A program made the position numbers and the translations under genes. From Lepidurus packardi (taxonomy: Eukaryota; Arthropoda; Branchiopoda; Notostraca; Triopsidae), in contig JAKZAN010000001.1 of the NCBI GenBank assembly GCA_023053545.1, positions 2,500,565 to 2,564,564 of the forward strand: a stretch of DNA of 64,000 nucleotides, in the 5' to 3' direction. Below are positions 18,696 through 29,184 of the stretch, piece by piece (within the stretch, counting starts at the first letter, position 1; each line of letters starts with the position of its first letter). The notes under the pieces were generated by a model. The model was given only the letters and a program-made list of their open reading frames with translations, did no database searches and had not been told where the DNA came from.

Positions 18696-19198
18696 CTGGT
18701 GGCAGCGTCTCTTCGACCCCACGTCCTCCGAAACCGAAAAAAAAACAAGCTTCCACGCCCACCCGCATCAAAACCCCCAAACTCCCCGAATACATCTGCC
18801 CCTACGCTTACGGAGATAGCTTCATGCTAGCGGAGGCGACAGAACACCTCGCTGAGTGCCGCAAAACCAACGAGGATTCGTTGGTAGGTACGGGCCTGCA
18901 CGTCTGTGGGTTCGATGCGGCTCATCACATCCCGACGGAGGCGTACATGCGCCACATACTGGACGACTGCCCGTACGCCAACGCTCTCATGCATTATGAG
19001 AGCGTGCAAGGCCTGGGACACGACCACCCGGACGTGCACCCGCCACCAAAACCAACCGTTCTTAATACGCTCCCGTACAAAACCAGCGTAATCCTTCTGG
19101 AAGGGTTCGAGCGGCAAGTACTCCCGGACCACGGACTACCAAGACCCGACCACTTCGGTCTGCCAAACGACCTGGGCGTCCTCATGTACTCCCCCTAA
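18696..19198 (+). CDS. Tandem CHHC zinc-finger protein (GTSF1/Asterix-like) in gag position
   Basis: The frame has two zinc fingers with the CHHC spacing of GTSF1-type proteins. Finger one is ICPYAYGD...EHLAECRK (Cys, then Asp in place of the first His, His, Cys at +6, +16, +20). Finger two is VCGFDAAHHIP...RHILDDC (Cys, His, His, Cys at +6, +16, +21). CHHC fingers occur in U11-48K, TRM13 and, as a tandem pair, GTSF1 proteins, which act in the piRNA pathway. The N-terminus is basic (KPKKKQ). No ATG lies upstream of the fingers in this frame, which is open from 18683. A CTG at 18696, where the related element has its gag ATG, is in another frame, joined only by a shift at an A9 run (18737-18745). 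Start choice is therefore uncertain. The frame stops at 19196-19198. Confidence 0.72.
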
Positions 19199-19290
19199 AC
19201 TATCGGCACGGAGGTAAGTCACCAGACCAAAGTTGCACACCTCGAACCCCGTAACACCAGGTAGGAGGAGAAAAAAAAAACCTTTTTAAG

Positions 19291-19650
19291 AGACCTCCCG
19301 GTAGAATTTTTTTTTTTACAAAAGTTATTATAAGATCAATCCCATTCAGATGTTTAGTTGACACAGGTGCAGGCGTTAAAGTTATGAATAAGCAAGCGTT
19401 TAATTTGCTGACACCGGACATTGCAGGAAAGCCAGTTCAAACTGATACAATCTTGAAATCAGTAACAGGAGAGAACCTGAATGTCTTCGGTTGTTATGAA
19501 TTACCTTTTGAAATTCAAGGCCGTAAATTCAAAGTTGAATGTTACGTAGCAGGAGAGTTAGCTCACGACATCATCCTCGGTATGGATGCGATTCAGAGCC
19601 AGAGGATAGTTATTGACGGCGCGTCAATGGAAATGAGATTAATGTGGTAG
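19291..19650 (+). CDS. Retropepsin (aspartic protease) of the CHHC-bearing element
   Basis: The frame includes IPFRCLVDTGAGVKVM, with the catalytic DTG, then a hydrophobic flap region and HDIILGMDAI, the second conserved ILG motif of retropepsins. The active enzyme would be a dimer that cleaves the element's polyprotein. The first ATG (19384) lies after the active site, so translation must come from upstream, as expected for a pol frame reached by frameshifting. It closes at 19648-19650, and pol continues in other frames. Confidence 0.85.
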   Translation, partial: RPPGRIFFFTKVIIRSIPFRCLVDTGAGVKVMNKQAFNLLTPDIAGKPVQTDTILKSVTGENLNVFGCYELPFEIQGRKFKVECYVAGELAHDIILGMDAIQSQRIVIDGASMEMRLMW

Positions 19651-19881
19651 GCCTTGCAAGGAACAGTTCCAGAGTGCAACTGCATAAGCAAGTGAAAATA
19701 CCCGTGTACAGTAGTCATTGCTACTGCCAAATCCGAGCACGATAACTCGCATGGAGCGGAAATTATTTTTTAGCCTGTTCAGCTAGACGACGAATTCGTT
19801 TGTAGCGAACCAGCAATCGTAATAGGAAAGGGATGCGGTAAAATCCCAGTCTCGTTTTGGAATAATGGTCCTAACGATGCT

Positions 19882-20399
19882 GTGTTGAAACGAAACACAG
19901 TTATAGGAAGAGTTTGTAACGCCAGAGTGTCCGTGATTGCAGCAGTGCACTCACTCCCAAGTACAGAGTATCCGTTACTCGAGAACTTCGATCTGTCTAA
20001 TGTTACCCCTTCGCACAGGGATGAGCTATTAAAATTATTAATTGAATTTCGGGATATTTTTGCAAAAGATGATAACGATTTAGGCCGTACAAAACTTGTT
20101 GAACATGCCATTCACACCGGAGGTTCCAATCCTGTCTGCCAACGTCCGTACAGGGGGCCAGAAGCGCGGGAAGCAGTTGTTAGACAGCATGTGGACGGGG
20201 TGTTGCATAGAGGTGTCATTAGACCTTCTTCCTCTCCGTGGGGGGCGCCAGTAGTTTTTGTTGGGGAGAGGGATGGTGCACGGAGGTTTTGCGTGGATTT
20301 TCGTGGGATTGGTGCAGTTACAAGGGGAGGTGTGTGCCCTTTGCCACGGAAGGACGAATCCTGTTGCCGGGACGGCAACTTTTTCAATGGGTGGAGGGA
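19882..20399 (+). pseudogene. Linker and N-terminal RT of the CHHC-bearing element, truncated
   Basis: The frame carries DELLKLLIEFRDIFAKDDNDLGRTKLVEHAIHTG, the linker that precedes RT in this Gypsy group, then the first RT motifs in degraded form: RPSSSPWGAPVVFV and RFCVDFRGI. The conserved LPRID motif is corrupted, and similarity ends at 20399, directly against the purine tract and right LTR. The YxDD, RNase H and integrase parts are missing. Confidence 0.85.
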
Positions 20400-21093
20400 T
20401 GTAAGGAGTGGAATTAGTGGTGGTATGGATTTAAAGCTCGATAACAATATACTATGCAGAGTTAAGAGATTAACACTGAATATACGATAAACACTGTTGA
20501 CCGTAAATGTAAAGGACAACGTAAAGACATCTCTCGTGCCGAGGCCAGAACCCTCGTGAATGTCTATACGCAGTCCAAAGGTAATCTTAAGTTCCGAAGC
20601 CCAAGAAGCAAAACAGCGATGCCAACCCAAGGACACAACCCAAGCCTAAGATCACTTGAGGCCAAGGAGGGTAGACGAACCCGAGGTCACAACCCAAGCC
20701 TAATAAACTAATTGAGGCCACGGAAGGTAAAAACAACCGAAGCGCACCTCGATACCGATGTCCAACTGGCCTATAAATACGGACCCACCGGATAACAACA
20801 GCACGCAGTTCACCCCTCGTCTCAGTCCCCATAACACCAGTTCCCCTCCGTGTTCCTTGCTCGGCGGACGGTTTCTTGCCAAGGATACCCGTCCGCCGAG
20901 CAATTCCCCCATTCCCCCCCCCCAGCAGTCCGCAGCCGCCATCACCGTCTATCGAGACCGAACCCACCCGAAGCCAGCGAAGCCCTAACCCGAAGCCCGA
21001 TCGACCCGACCCCTCCCCTGTCCCTCCTCTCTAAACCTGTACTGGCCCCGCTGATAGCAGAAGTGAAATACATTGAATAATCTGACTATCACA
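20400..21093 (+). repeat. 3' LTR of the CHHC-bearing element
   Basis: This is the direct copy of 18000-18695, preceded by a purine tract and followed by the duplicated CCAG. Confidence 0.93.
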
Positions 21094-21097
21094 CCAG

Positions 21098-21650
21098 TGT
21101 ATATTTTCTTTTTTGAAAAAGGGTAGAGACAAAATGCTTCAAGGTCACGTGACAACCTAGATCCATGGACTTGGCCATCTGTTTGCGGAACTCATATTCC
21201 AACCCACCTGTAATAAACTCTGCTCTCTTTCCGACCCTTTTTGTCTGGGACCATTCATTTATTAGTTATGTATACTTGCGCGAGTGCGCATACCAACAAG
21301 TTGCACGGGATAGGAAATATAGGCTTACATAATTAACACGACGTAAATAGTGTCAATGACTTGTGTCATTACAGCTGTCAGTAATGGACTTTTGCAATGT
21401 ATAGATGTAGATACAGTGAATACTTATACCAATACCTATAGATTAACTCGAGTCTCCCAAGGACAGATCCTGTAAGAATCTATTGTGCGGGGAAGTTTTG
21501 AAAGTGTACGCAGAGACCTTTTCCTCGGTGGCAAAGCTTCAAAAAAGTTGCCATGCGAGTTTGCACCCGCGGTACACCTTGCATTTTAATGACCAAAAAC
21601 CAGTTGCCGGCAGAGACGGGAACTTTCGGAGACGGGGTTTTAATATAATA
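21098..21650. other. Repeat-derived DNA without genes
   Basis: It includes 21436-21500, an inverted partner of 16838-16890, and a GCAAAGCTTC...GTTGCCATGCGAGTTTGCA segment (about 21533-21563) that recurs at 22681-22728. No frame with recognisable similarity is present. Confidence 0.5.
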
Positions 21651-22530
21651 TAATAACATTTATAATATAATAACCTCATCCTAATGATCCTATTTGATCA
21701 TCGTACTCCAATAGAATGCCTGTCCAAGTCGAGAAGAAAGCCCATGGAAATCCGTCTCAAAAATGGAGCGGTTTTGTAACTGACGAGGGCAAACCAATGC
21801 TAGTTTACTTTCATTGGCGTGTGATAGTCAGTTTATTCTGTGTATTCCACTCTAACTATCAGCGGGGTCGGCACAGGTTTAGAGAGGTGGGACAGGGGAG
21901 AGGTCGGGTCGATTGTGTCCGAAACAGCGGGTGAACTGGTCCTACGGGCTGAGACAGAGAGTAGACTGACTGTTGTCATCTGGTGGGTCCGTACTTATAG
22001 GCCAGTTGGACATCGGTATCGAGGTGCGCTTCGGTTGTTTTCTTGGCCTCAATGGTTTATTCTTGCCCTTCCGGGTGTCTTGTACTTCCGTGGCCTCAAT
22101 TGGTTTATTATTAGGCTTGGGTTGTGTCCTTGTGTTGACATCGCTGTTTTGCTTTTTCTTGCGTCGTTGGGCTTCGGAACTTAAGATTACCTTTGGACTA
22201 CGTATAGACATTCACGAGGGTTCTGGCCTCGGCACGAGAGATGTCTTTACGTTGTCCTTTACATTTATGGTTAACCGTGTTTATCGGATGTTAAGTGTTA
22301 AACTATTTACTCTTCTTAGTATATCGTCATCGAGATTTAAATTTGTACTATTACTAATTCTACTCCTTACAGGCGTCACCTCACAAACTTGGAAGAAAAC
22401 GTTCTGAAAGCGGCAGAGGAAGAAATCAAGAGTCAAGAATCAAGAGCGATAAACGTAAACGTAAAAAGAAATCGCTGTCGAAGGTAAAGAAAGTAGAGAA
22501 TTTGAAGAAGAATTTAGAAGGTGCGAAATG
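21651..22530 (+). pseudogene. Exon-like fragment, paralog of 49440-49690, split by a solo LTR
   Basis: The blocks 21651-21819 and 22372-22440 together match 49440-49650 closely, including VEKKAHGNPSQK, DEGKPMLVYFHWR and HLTNLEENVLKA. I do not recognise the protein. After the matching part the sequence becomes Lys/Arg-rich and diverges from the other copy. The fragment is interrupted at the GGCG site by the solo LTR. Confidence 0.6.
21820..22371 (-). mobile_element. Solo LTR, same family as 18000-21093
   Basis: On the minus strand it starts TGTAAGGAG and ends GACTATCACA and shares long stretches with the 18000-18695 LTR, but it is shorter (552 bases) and more diverged. The target duplication GGCG occurs at 21816-21819 and 22372-22375. 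The paralog at about 49594-49597 shows the unoccupied site. Solo LTRs arise by recombination between the two LTRs of a full element. Confidence 0.9.
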
Positions 22531-22969
22531 TTAATCCAAACGGTAGGTTATCTACGCCAATTTCGACATTTGAATCAATTTTGTATAGAAACGAACTTAT
22601 GGATTGCGACATGGTCTTTGCAAATTGAGCTGCTTACCCGCTGTTTAGAACAACCACAAGAAATATAGATAGCTACGCATGGCAAAGCTTCCATTGATAG
22701 AAGAAAAAGTTGCCATGCGAGTTTGCATCCGGGGTTCATCTTGCATCATAATGACCACAAACCAGTTTCTGGCAAGAATGGGGAACAAGTGTTTTTTCTC
22801 GACCCTTCTAACATTATAAACGTCCTACAGAGGCAGTTCAGTTGAAAAGCATTTTGGTCAAGTGAAGCTCGTGTATACTCAAGGACTTGGTGATATAGGC
22901 TGATTTTGGGGCTGTAATCAGTTCAATTTTTTGTCTCAAGTTCTAAGAAAATAAGATTCCGAAAGGAGG
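22531..22969. other. 5' flank of the methuselah-like gene
   Basis: Repeat-like sequence at 22680-22780 recurs from 21533-21620. An AG-rich stretch GAAAGGAGGATGG leads into the start codon. No promoter motif can be assigned with confidence. Confidence 0.35.
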
Positions 22970-23693
22970 ATGGACTGGTTTACACTAATTTCTATTTTAA
23001 TAGTGACCCGAGTGTTAGCAAGTGACCCTACAACAGAAGCTCTTAAGTTGTTGCGCTTCAAACGAAGTCCTTGAGCTTGAGCCAGAGTTCAAATGTGTTC
23101 CAGGCCAGTACGCCGAAACCGCCCCAAACGAGCAGCCGAACGGATTATCGTCCTTAAACCTTACTTACGCAACGGAGCTTATTCAAATAGAATATGAGCA
23201 AATTGGTATTGACGACATGGGGCATTCCTACCTACTTGTCCAAAACGGAGACAATCCAATCCTTACTTCCGAGTACTGCATAGACAAGGCCTTTCAAAGT
23301 GACCCATATGAGAGGGTAAAACTCCAATCCCATACTACAGTTCACTTTAAATTAAATTGTATTCTTTTTAGGCAAACCCGCGCGCATTAGTCTGTCGATC
23401 CCAACTTGAATACACTCAACACAATACGCCAACACAATGCAATACAACAAATTGGTACCGCAAGTGTTGTCCTATGGGTTTCACGTTTGATAGAGATGCG
23501 TATTCTTTATGCAAATTCAATCAATTCATTGCAGATGAAAATCAAGATGACGAACAAGCTGTTTTTTTTTTTTTTTTTTTTTTTTTATTTTATTTATACT
23601 ACCAGCGTGAGCGTTTGCTCTTTGCTGGCTTAAAGTTCTAAGTACATACATATTTTGGTATAGGACTTATTACATTGGGCCAATTATAGCGAA

Positions 23694-26600
23694 CTATAAA
23701 ATGGCTCTAGCTTCTTTGAGGAGGTAAGTTGCGTTGTTAACAAAAGAAACTATTGCCGGGAAGGCTTTGGGATTGCAAAGGAAAAGGTTTGCATTAAAAT
23801 GTATCTTTAATTTGGAAAGTTGCCTTAGTAGTACTGCTCTTATTTTGTTTAGCCATCTACAGTGGAAAAATATATGTTGTAAATCTTGTTTAGTGTGATC
23901 GGAACAGGGGCAGATAGGCTTATCTATTTTTTTAATTTTGTGAAGGTAACATCGGGTTGGGAAATGTGCACATCTAAGTTTAATCATAGTAGAAATATTG
24001 GACCTGTCAGAATTGAGTTTACATATTGGTTTATATGAAGGAGTGACTCCTAAATTGTGTAGGGGGGAGACGCTTTCATTCCATTTTGCAGTCCAAATTT
24101 GCTGAAAGTATTTTTTAAGTTCCGTAGGGAGTTTCTTTGAAGAAATTAATGGTAAATTTAGAGACGATACATATTTCTCAATTAGGATTGAACATGGGGT
24201 ATATTTTGGGTGTTTAACTAGAAATTCTGTTTGTGGAGTTGGGAGTGGTTTTGACAGTGCATATTTGAGTAGTCTATGTTTTAACAAGAGATCTAAAGGG
24301 AGAATACCACTTTCAACTTCAAGTGAACTTGTTGGAGATGTTTTAAGGGCTCCTGTTATTGTTAATAACGTTTGGCGATGGATAAGTTTTAAAGGGGAGG
24401 AGCTGGATACATTATAATTACACCATGCCGGGAATCCGTATAACATTTTCGAGTAAACCGTAGCTAATGTCAAAGTTCTTATTTGGTTAGCTTCGATTGC
24501 TTTGAAATCATGTGACAGCTTTTTTATTCGCTGCAGTGTTTTATTAGCTTCGGAAGATATTTGTGCCACATGGCTAGTCCAAGTTAATCTGTTGTTATAT
24601 ATGAGGCCAAGGTATCGAATTTGTGTTTGCGGGATAATGGTAGTTTCTCCCCAATGAAGCGGAGTATTTTCTGGTAGTTGCTTCCTCGAAAAATGGATTA
24701 ATTCTGTTTTCTTGCGGTTGAACTTGAGTTTTACATTAATGCTCCATTTTTCTAGTGATTTAATGGCACTACTCAGCAATCTGACGTTTATTTGTCCAGA
24801 TGATCCTGTCACAGCAAGCAGTAGATCATCGGCGAAAGCTCTTACTCGGATACGTTTGCTTCTTAGTAGGTTAAGGGCGCCATCTATATATAAAAGGAAC
24901 AAAATTGGGGATAAAGGGGAGCCCTGAGGAACACCCTTGGATACGTAATAGCATTGGCTTGTGGTATTATCATGTTGAAAATAAATTTGGCGTTCAGATA
25001 GAAAACTTTTAAGCCACTTAATTATAATGGGGTTGAGTCCCTTCTTTTTTGTAATTTGTAGAAGTTTTTTGTGGTTCACATTGTCAAATGCACCTTCAAT
25101 ATCTAACAACAGGGCTGACGTGACGTTACGGTTATTAAAACCTTTGAGAATTTGATCACTTAGCTCCATCATTGCGTCGGTGGTTGATCTTAGTGCGCGA
25201 AATCCCCACTGACTGTTTGATAGGAGATGATTGGATTCTATAAAGAGTAGAACTTTTTGAGTTATTGTCTTTTCCAGGATTTTCCCAATTGTGGGCAAAA
25301 GGGTGATAGGGCGAAAACTTTTGTATGTTGAGTAGTCAGCTTTATTGGGCTTAGGGATAGGGATTACTTTACCTATTTTCCATACACTAGGGAAATAACT
25401 AAAATTTAAGGAAACATTGAAAAGAGAAACTACAGTGTGACCAATCACTCTCCACGTGTTTTTAATAACAATAGGTTGTATATTATCATTTCCCGGGGCT
25501 TTGATGAGAGGTAATTTCTTGACAATTTCCGATACTTCTTCATAAGAGATCGTAGAAGTGTTTTCTTCTTTTGAATATATTTTGTAATTGATTTCAATTG
25601 GTTTTTCTGATGTAGAAAATAAACTTTTAGCTAGATAGTTTAATTTGCACATTTCGCTATCAAATTCATTCCCATCATCATTAGTAAGTTGATCGAGTCT
25701 GGCTGAAGTTTGCAGATTGCGTCTTCTTCTGTCCAGATTCCAGAGTATTTTGTTGTTCGCGGTGTGAAGTTTTTTATTCCAATATTTATTTTTACTCTCC
25801 CGACACTTTTGTGTGTAAAGATTTCTCGCTTTTTTCCAAAGGAGTTGATTTAAAGAGGATCTAGCTGATTTGAATATTTTCAGTCGAATGGCTGCTTCTT
25901 TACGTAGCTTAGCTAGTTCGGTATTCCACCAGGGATTCTTCTTTTCCGTCAATAAGATCTTGGGGATACATTTTTCTAGAGCATTTGAGATCACTTCTGA
26001 TAGTAGTTTCGTAGCTCGATCTAGGCTGACGATGCCTTGTATATTCGAAAAAAGGGAAGAGTTTTGTTCTATCTCCATCGAAAGAAGACCATTTAATTTT
26101 TCCCAATCAGCCTTTTTATAGTTCCAAATCCAGTGCGTATCGTTTTCAGGAGGAAAGTCGAATTCCAGAAGAATAGCTTCATGGTCGGATTCATTAATGA
26201 AGTCGTCGTTCTTAAGTAATGAGTGTCTTAGGAAAGGGAGGGATGCTGGTGTTACCAGTGTTAGATCAAGCGTAGAGGAGCTTCCCCTTTCATTTTCGTA
26301 AGTGGGTGTGTTCCACTCGTTCAAGATTGTTAAGTTGTTTTTTTGAATGAATTCATGAAGATTTATTCCGGCTTTGTCTGGAGACTTTTTTTCCCAAGCC
26401 CAGTGGTGGGCGTTAAAGTCGCCTGTAATAATTAAATGTGGGGATAATTTTGAGTATTTGATCCATATTTCGTCTAAAATGACTTGAATGTCTTGCACGT
26501 GTCTTCGGTAAATTCCAACAATGATAAAAGGAGGAAGATTCCTTCGTGGGGTGAATTTGATTACACAATATAATTCTCGAACTACTATTATTTGTAGTTG

Positions 26601-26942
26601 AGATGCGTTTGGGTTTTTAAGTGCAGTTATTCCTTTATAATCCGTTTTAGGGGGGTATACGTGGTAACTTTGGAGGATTGGACTAGACAAATTTTGCGGG
26701 GGTTCTAGTATAATTAGTGCATCTGCAAATTGAGTGGCCGCTTCTTTCGTTGACTCCAATAATTGGTTATAGCTTTTTCTGATATTATGGATTATAAAAC
26801 GAGTGGATTTTATATTAGTGGCGGAATTGGGTACCTGAGGACGTGAGGTTACGCCTAACATTGATGGTTTTTTGGAAGGTTTTTCAGGTATTCTTGGCGC
26901 ACGGGACAATCTTTGTGCATGGAAGCATGATTCCCACCACAA
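23694..26942 (-). CDS. LINE ORF2: endonuclease and reverse transcriptase
   Basis: The uninterrupted 1082-residue frame has an N-terminal EEP endonuclease: ILEP, then ITGDFNAHHWAW near residue 177, STLDLTLV, and ESDHEAILL near 260. The RT domain includes KAPGNDNIQP, FRPITLLPTIGKILEK, GFRALRSTTDAMM, LLLDIEGAFDNV, KGVPQGSPLSPILF and FADDLLLAVTG (catalytic FADD near 704). The C-terminal third has a Cys/His cluster (CPCSDHTKQDLQHIFFHC) and no RNase H. It overlaps ORF1 by 88 bases in a different frame, suggesting reinitiation or frameshifting. The intact frame means this copy may still be competent apart from ORF1. Confidence 0.95.
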   Translation of the reverse strand: MWWESCFHAQRLSRAPRIPEKPSKKPSMLGVTSRPQVPNSATNIKSTRFIIHNIRKSYNQLLESTKEAATQFADALIILEPPQNLSSPILQSYHVYPPKTDYKGITALKNPNASQLQIIVVRELYCVIKFTPRRNLPPFIIVGIYRRHVQDIQVILDEIWIKYSKLSPHLIITGDFNAHHWAWEKKSPDKAGINLHEFIQKNNLTILNEWNTPTYENERGSSSTLDLTLVTPASLPFLRHSLLKNDDFINESDHEAILLEFDFPPENDTHWIWNYKKADWEKLNGLLSMEIEQNSSLFSNIQGIVSLDRATKLLSEVISNALEKCIPKILLTEKKNPWWNTELAKLRKEAAIRLKIFKSARSSLNQLLWKKARNLYTQKCRESKNKYWNKKLHTANNKILWNLDRRRRNLQTSARLDQLTNDDGNEFDSEMCKLNYLAKSLFSTSEKPIEINYKIYSKEENTSTISYEEVSEIVKKLPLIKAPGNDNIQPIVIKNTWRVIGHTVVSLFNVSLNFSYFPSVWKIGKVIPIPKPNKADYSTYKSFRPITLLPTIGKILEKTITQKVLLFIESNHLLSNSQWGFRALRSTTDAMMELSDQILKGFNNRNVTSALLLDIEGAFDNVNHKKLLQITKKKGLNPIIIKWLKSFLSERQIYFQHDNTTSQCYYVSKGVPQGSPLSPILFLLYIDGALNLLRSKRIRVRAFADDLLLAVTGSSGQINVRLLSSAIKSLEKWSINVKLKFNRKKTELIHFSRKQLPENTPLHWGETTIIPQTQIRYLGLIYNNRLTWTSHVAQISSEANKTLQRIKKLSHDFKAIEANQIRTLTLATVYSKMLYGFPAWCNYNVSSSSPLKLIHRQTLLTITGALKTSPTSSLEVESGILPLDLLLKHRLLKYALSKPLPTPQTEFLVKHPKYTPCSILIEKYVSSLNLPLISSKKLPTELKKYFQQIWTAKWNESVSPLHNLGVTPSYKPICKLNSDRSNISTMIKLRCAHFPTRCYLHKIKKIDKPICPCSDHTKQDLQHIFFHCRWLNKIRAVLLRQLSKLKIHFNANLFLCNPKAFPAIVSFVNNATYLLKEARAIL

Positions 26943-28221
26943 TTAGGGCATTTTTGGTTGTTCGAGTTACAGGTCTTTAGCGGGTGTTGTCCAGAGCATT
27001 TAGCGCAGATCTGTGTTGGTGAAGGACATCTAGAAGCCATATGTCCATATTTTTGGCACTTGAAGCATTGAAGAACGTTTAACGCATGGTAATCTTCGAC
27101 AGGGGTTAGACGATTAAAAGCAAGAAGATAGGCTTGCTTTAGGATTTTTGCTTTAATGGCCGGGGTGGTAGCATTAATGATTAAGGAGCCAAATGCCTTT
27201 CCAGTATTGGGGGTAAGCCAGTTTATGTCGTTGACCTTGAAGGAAATTCCAAGTGTTTTGTCGTTTTTTTCATTAAGATGTTCGGTAATTGTTTGGAGTG
27301 TTTCGGAGCGGGGAATTTGATGGACAACAATTTTGTTATTCTCCTTTCGTTTGAACACATGAACAGGGCCCAATTTTGGCAGATTGATTGAGCTCAAACC
27401 TGACTCTGCTTTCTTTTTTTCATCTTGTGAAGCATATACGACCTGTAGTCTGTTGGAGTTCGTCTTGCGGATGAGGGCTGGCTTAGGGATATTTGGAGCA
27501 ACTTTAGTCAAATCATCTTCGAAAGTTTCGAGGAGTTGTTTGCGGGTGAGAGATTCTTTCCTTTTATTGTCATCTTCTTGTTCGATGATGATAGAGAATT
27601 CCATATCTTTATCTAAAACCATGGGAATTGTCAGTGGGGGTTTATTGCTATGGGGTTCATGGTTGGTAGGCATTTTGCTTTTGACAATTTCCGCGAAGGA
27701 AGTGGTCTTCGACGAACTCGTATTTGGAAAAGCTTGGTGCGCTTTAAGTTCCATTCTTAGATGTTGAATTTCTTCAATAAGTTGTGGAACTAGTTCTGCC
27801 ATAGGCTTGATGTTAGCTAACTCATTCTTGAGTTCGGAAATGATGTTACAAATATCCGAGTTGAGTAGAAGGGAGGGTTGGTACTATCCTTTAGGCGGGG
27901 GGTGTCTGAGGTAGAGGGAAGGGGGGGGGGGAGGGGATCAGATTCCATTAGAGTGGGGGTAGTAAGTATAGGAGCTTCAGAGTTGGTAGTATTTGGGGGA
28001 AGCGATTTGTCGTGCTTTGTTTGTTTCGTGGGACCTTCTGCCTCTAGGATAGAAAAATCCTCTTTTCTTTTGGAAGGACCAGGTATCGGTTCTTCATGGC
28101 TATTTCTTCTGCGTGGAGCGCACTTAGCACAATATTTTTGAGTGTTGTGACTCTTTTTAAATGGTTTATCACATTTAATACATAGATAAGTCCATGGATT
28201 AGGGTCATCCCAATCCTCCAT
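26855..28221 (-). pseudogene. LINE ORF1 (gag-like, three zinc knuckles), one frameshift
   Basis: The C-terminal part (27802-26855) has a coiled-coil start, a central RNA-recognition-like domain and three knuckles: CFKCQKYGHMASRC, CAKCSGQHPLKTC and CPNCGGNHASMHKDC. The N-terminal part (28221 to about 27930) has a CIKC...CAKC zinc motif and a proline-rich linker. The frames meet around an 11-base homopolymer (G run on the plus strand near 27925-27935), and the downstream frame is open well before 27802. One base lost or gained in that run, real or a sequencing artefact, would account for the split. The product would bind the LINE RNA. Confidence 0.85.
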
Positions 28222-29184
28222 GAAAGGAGAAAGCAGTGGATAGATTGGTTCTAGGCAAATGGGTGAATTGGTTTTGTACTAAACTCACAAGAGCACAAAA
28301 AAACACGTCCGATCACGGTTTTCGCAACTAAGCGACTCCGACGAACAAGCTGTTACTATCGAAAAGGTACTACGCAGTTTCACCTCTTCTGATCCGGAAA
28401 GCATCGAAATCATTTACGGCAACAACTGCCCAGAATATACTGAAAGGCAAATTTTTACATTTAACAAGGACAATTTTACCTTAGCAGAGGGACAACTGAT
28501 CCGACACGAAATGTCAGAAAACATCTCCCTCAGTACGCACAAGTTTTTCTTTGATTTTGACAACAGTACCCAAAGCACTGTAGTAGTTGCTTGTTTAGAA
28601 TTGAAAGTATCAATCCCGAAGTGTTGTCCAGCTGGCCAGTTTTTGCATTCCAATGGCAATTGCACGCTGCCATCTGTTCAAGCCAGGAATCGCAACACCT
28701 CTCTACATATTCCTTATGTGACCAGTTCGACTTATACCTACTACTTACTTAATTCTACCTTCATCGAAGAATTTCCCAACAAGGACATTCAATGCAATGG
28801 AAGTGAACTAAGGACGATTGTGGGATACGCGGATTCGAATGATTCAGAGAGCCTGGTAGTATCCCACGCATCAACCTTGTTAATTACGGACCCACCCGTG
28901 ATAATGAAAACCGAATTTCATTATGGCGAATACTGCATCGATGAATTAGAAAACGAAACCCACTTGACGGAGCAAGAAAAACTAGAAAACTACCCGCTTA
29001 TGGCTAAAGTCTGCAATCCTTGTGCAACTAAGCCCTGCGTCAAAACGTGTTGTTCCGATGGGTATTTCATAAATAGCACTACGAAGTCATGCCAAAAATT
29101 CGAAAATCTAACGTTAAGTGAAATGCCCATTTGGGTCATGGACAGCAACGGCGACGTTTCCCTCATAACCGATTACTTAGCCAT

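Larger units (their letters stand above)
18000..21093 (+). mobile_element. LTR retrotransposon (Gypsy-related), internally deleted, with CHHC zinc-finger ORF
   Basis: LTRs of 696 and 694 bases flank a 1.7-kb interior. The target duplication CCAG occurs at 17996-17999 and 21094-21097. The primer binding site begins TGGTGGCAGCG one base after the left LTR, and a purine tract GGGTGGAGGGA abuts the right LTR. The interior holds, in order, a CHHC zinc-finger frame, a retropepsin, a linker and the first part of a Gypsy RT. RT stops before the YxDD box, so the copy is non-autonomous. The protease and RT are most like those of the 55.4-60.6 kb element, whose gag position holds an ordinary gag. Confidence 0.92.
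23564..28339 (-). mobile_element. LINE (Jockey-like), near full length, with poly(A) and 15-bp duplication
   Basis: On the minus strand it runs from a 5' end near 28339 to a 3' poly(A), seen as a T run at 23562-23586. The target duplication GACGAACAAGCTGTT lies at 23549-23563 and 28340-28354, inside a coding exon of the GPCR gene. It has ORF1 with zinc knuckles and ORF2 with endonuclease and RT and no RNase H, the layout of the Jockey group. Long duplications plus a 3' A tail show target-primed reverse transcription. Confidence 0.95.

Noticed and set aside
27817..28221. A separate ORF0 of the LINE
   Set aside because: The neighbouring frame is open upstream of ORF1's first ATG, and an 11-base homopolymer lies between, so one frameshifted ORF1 is simpler.
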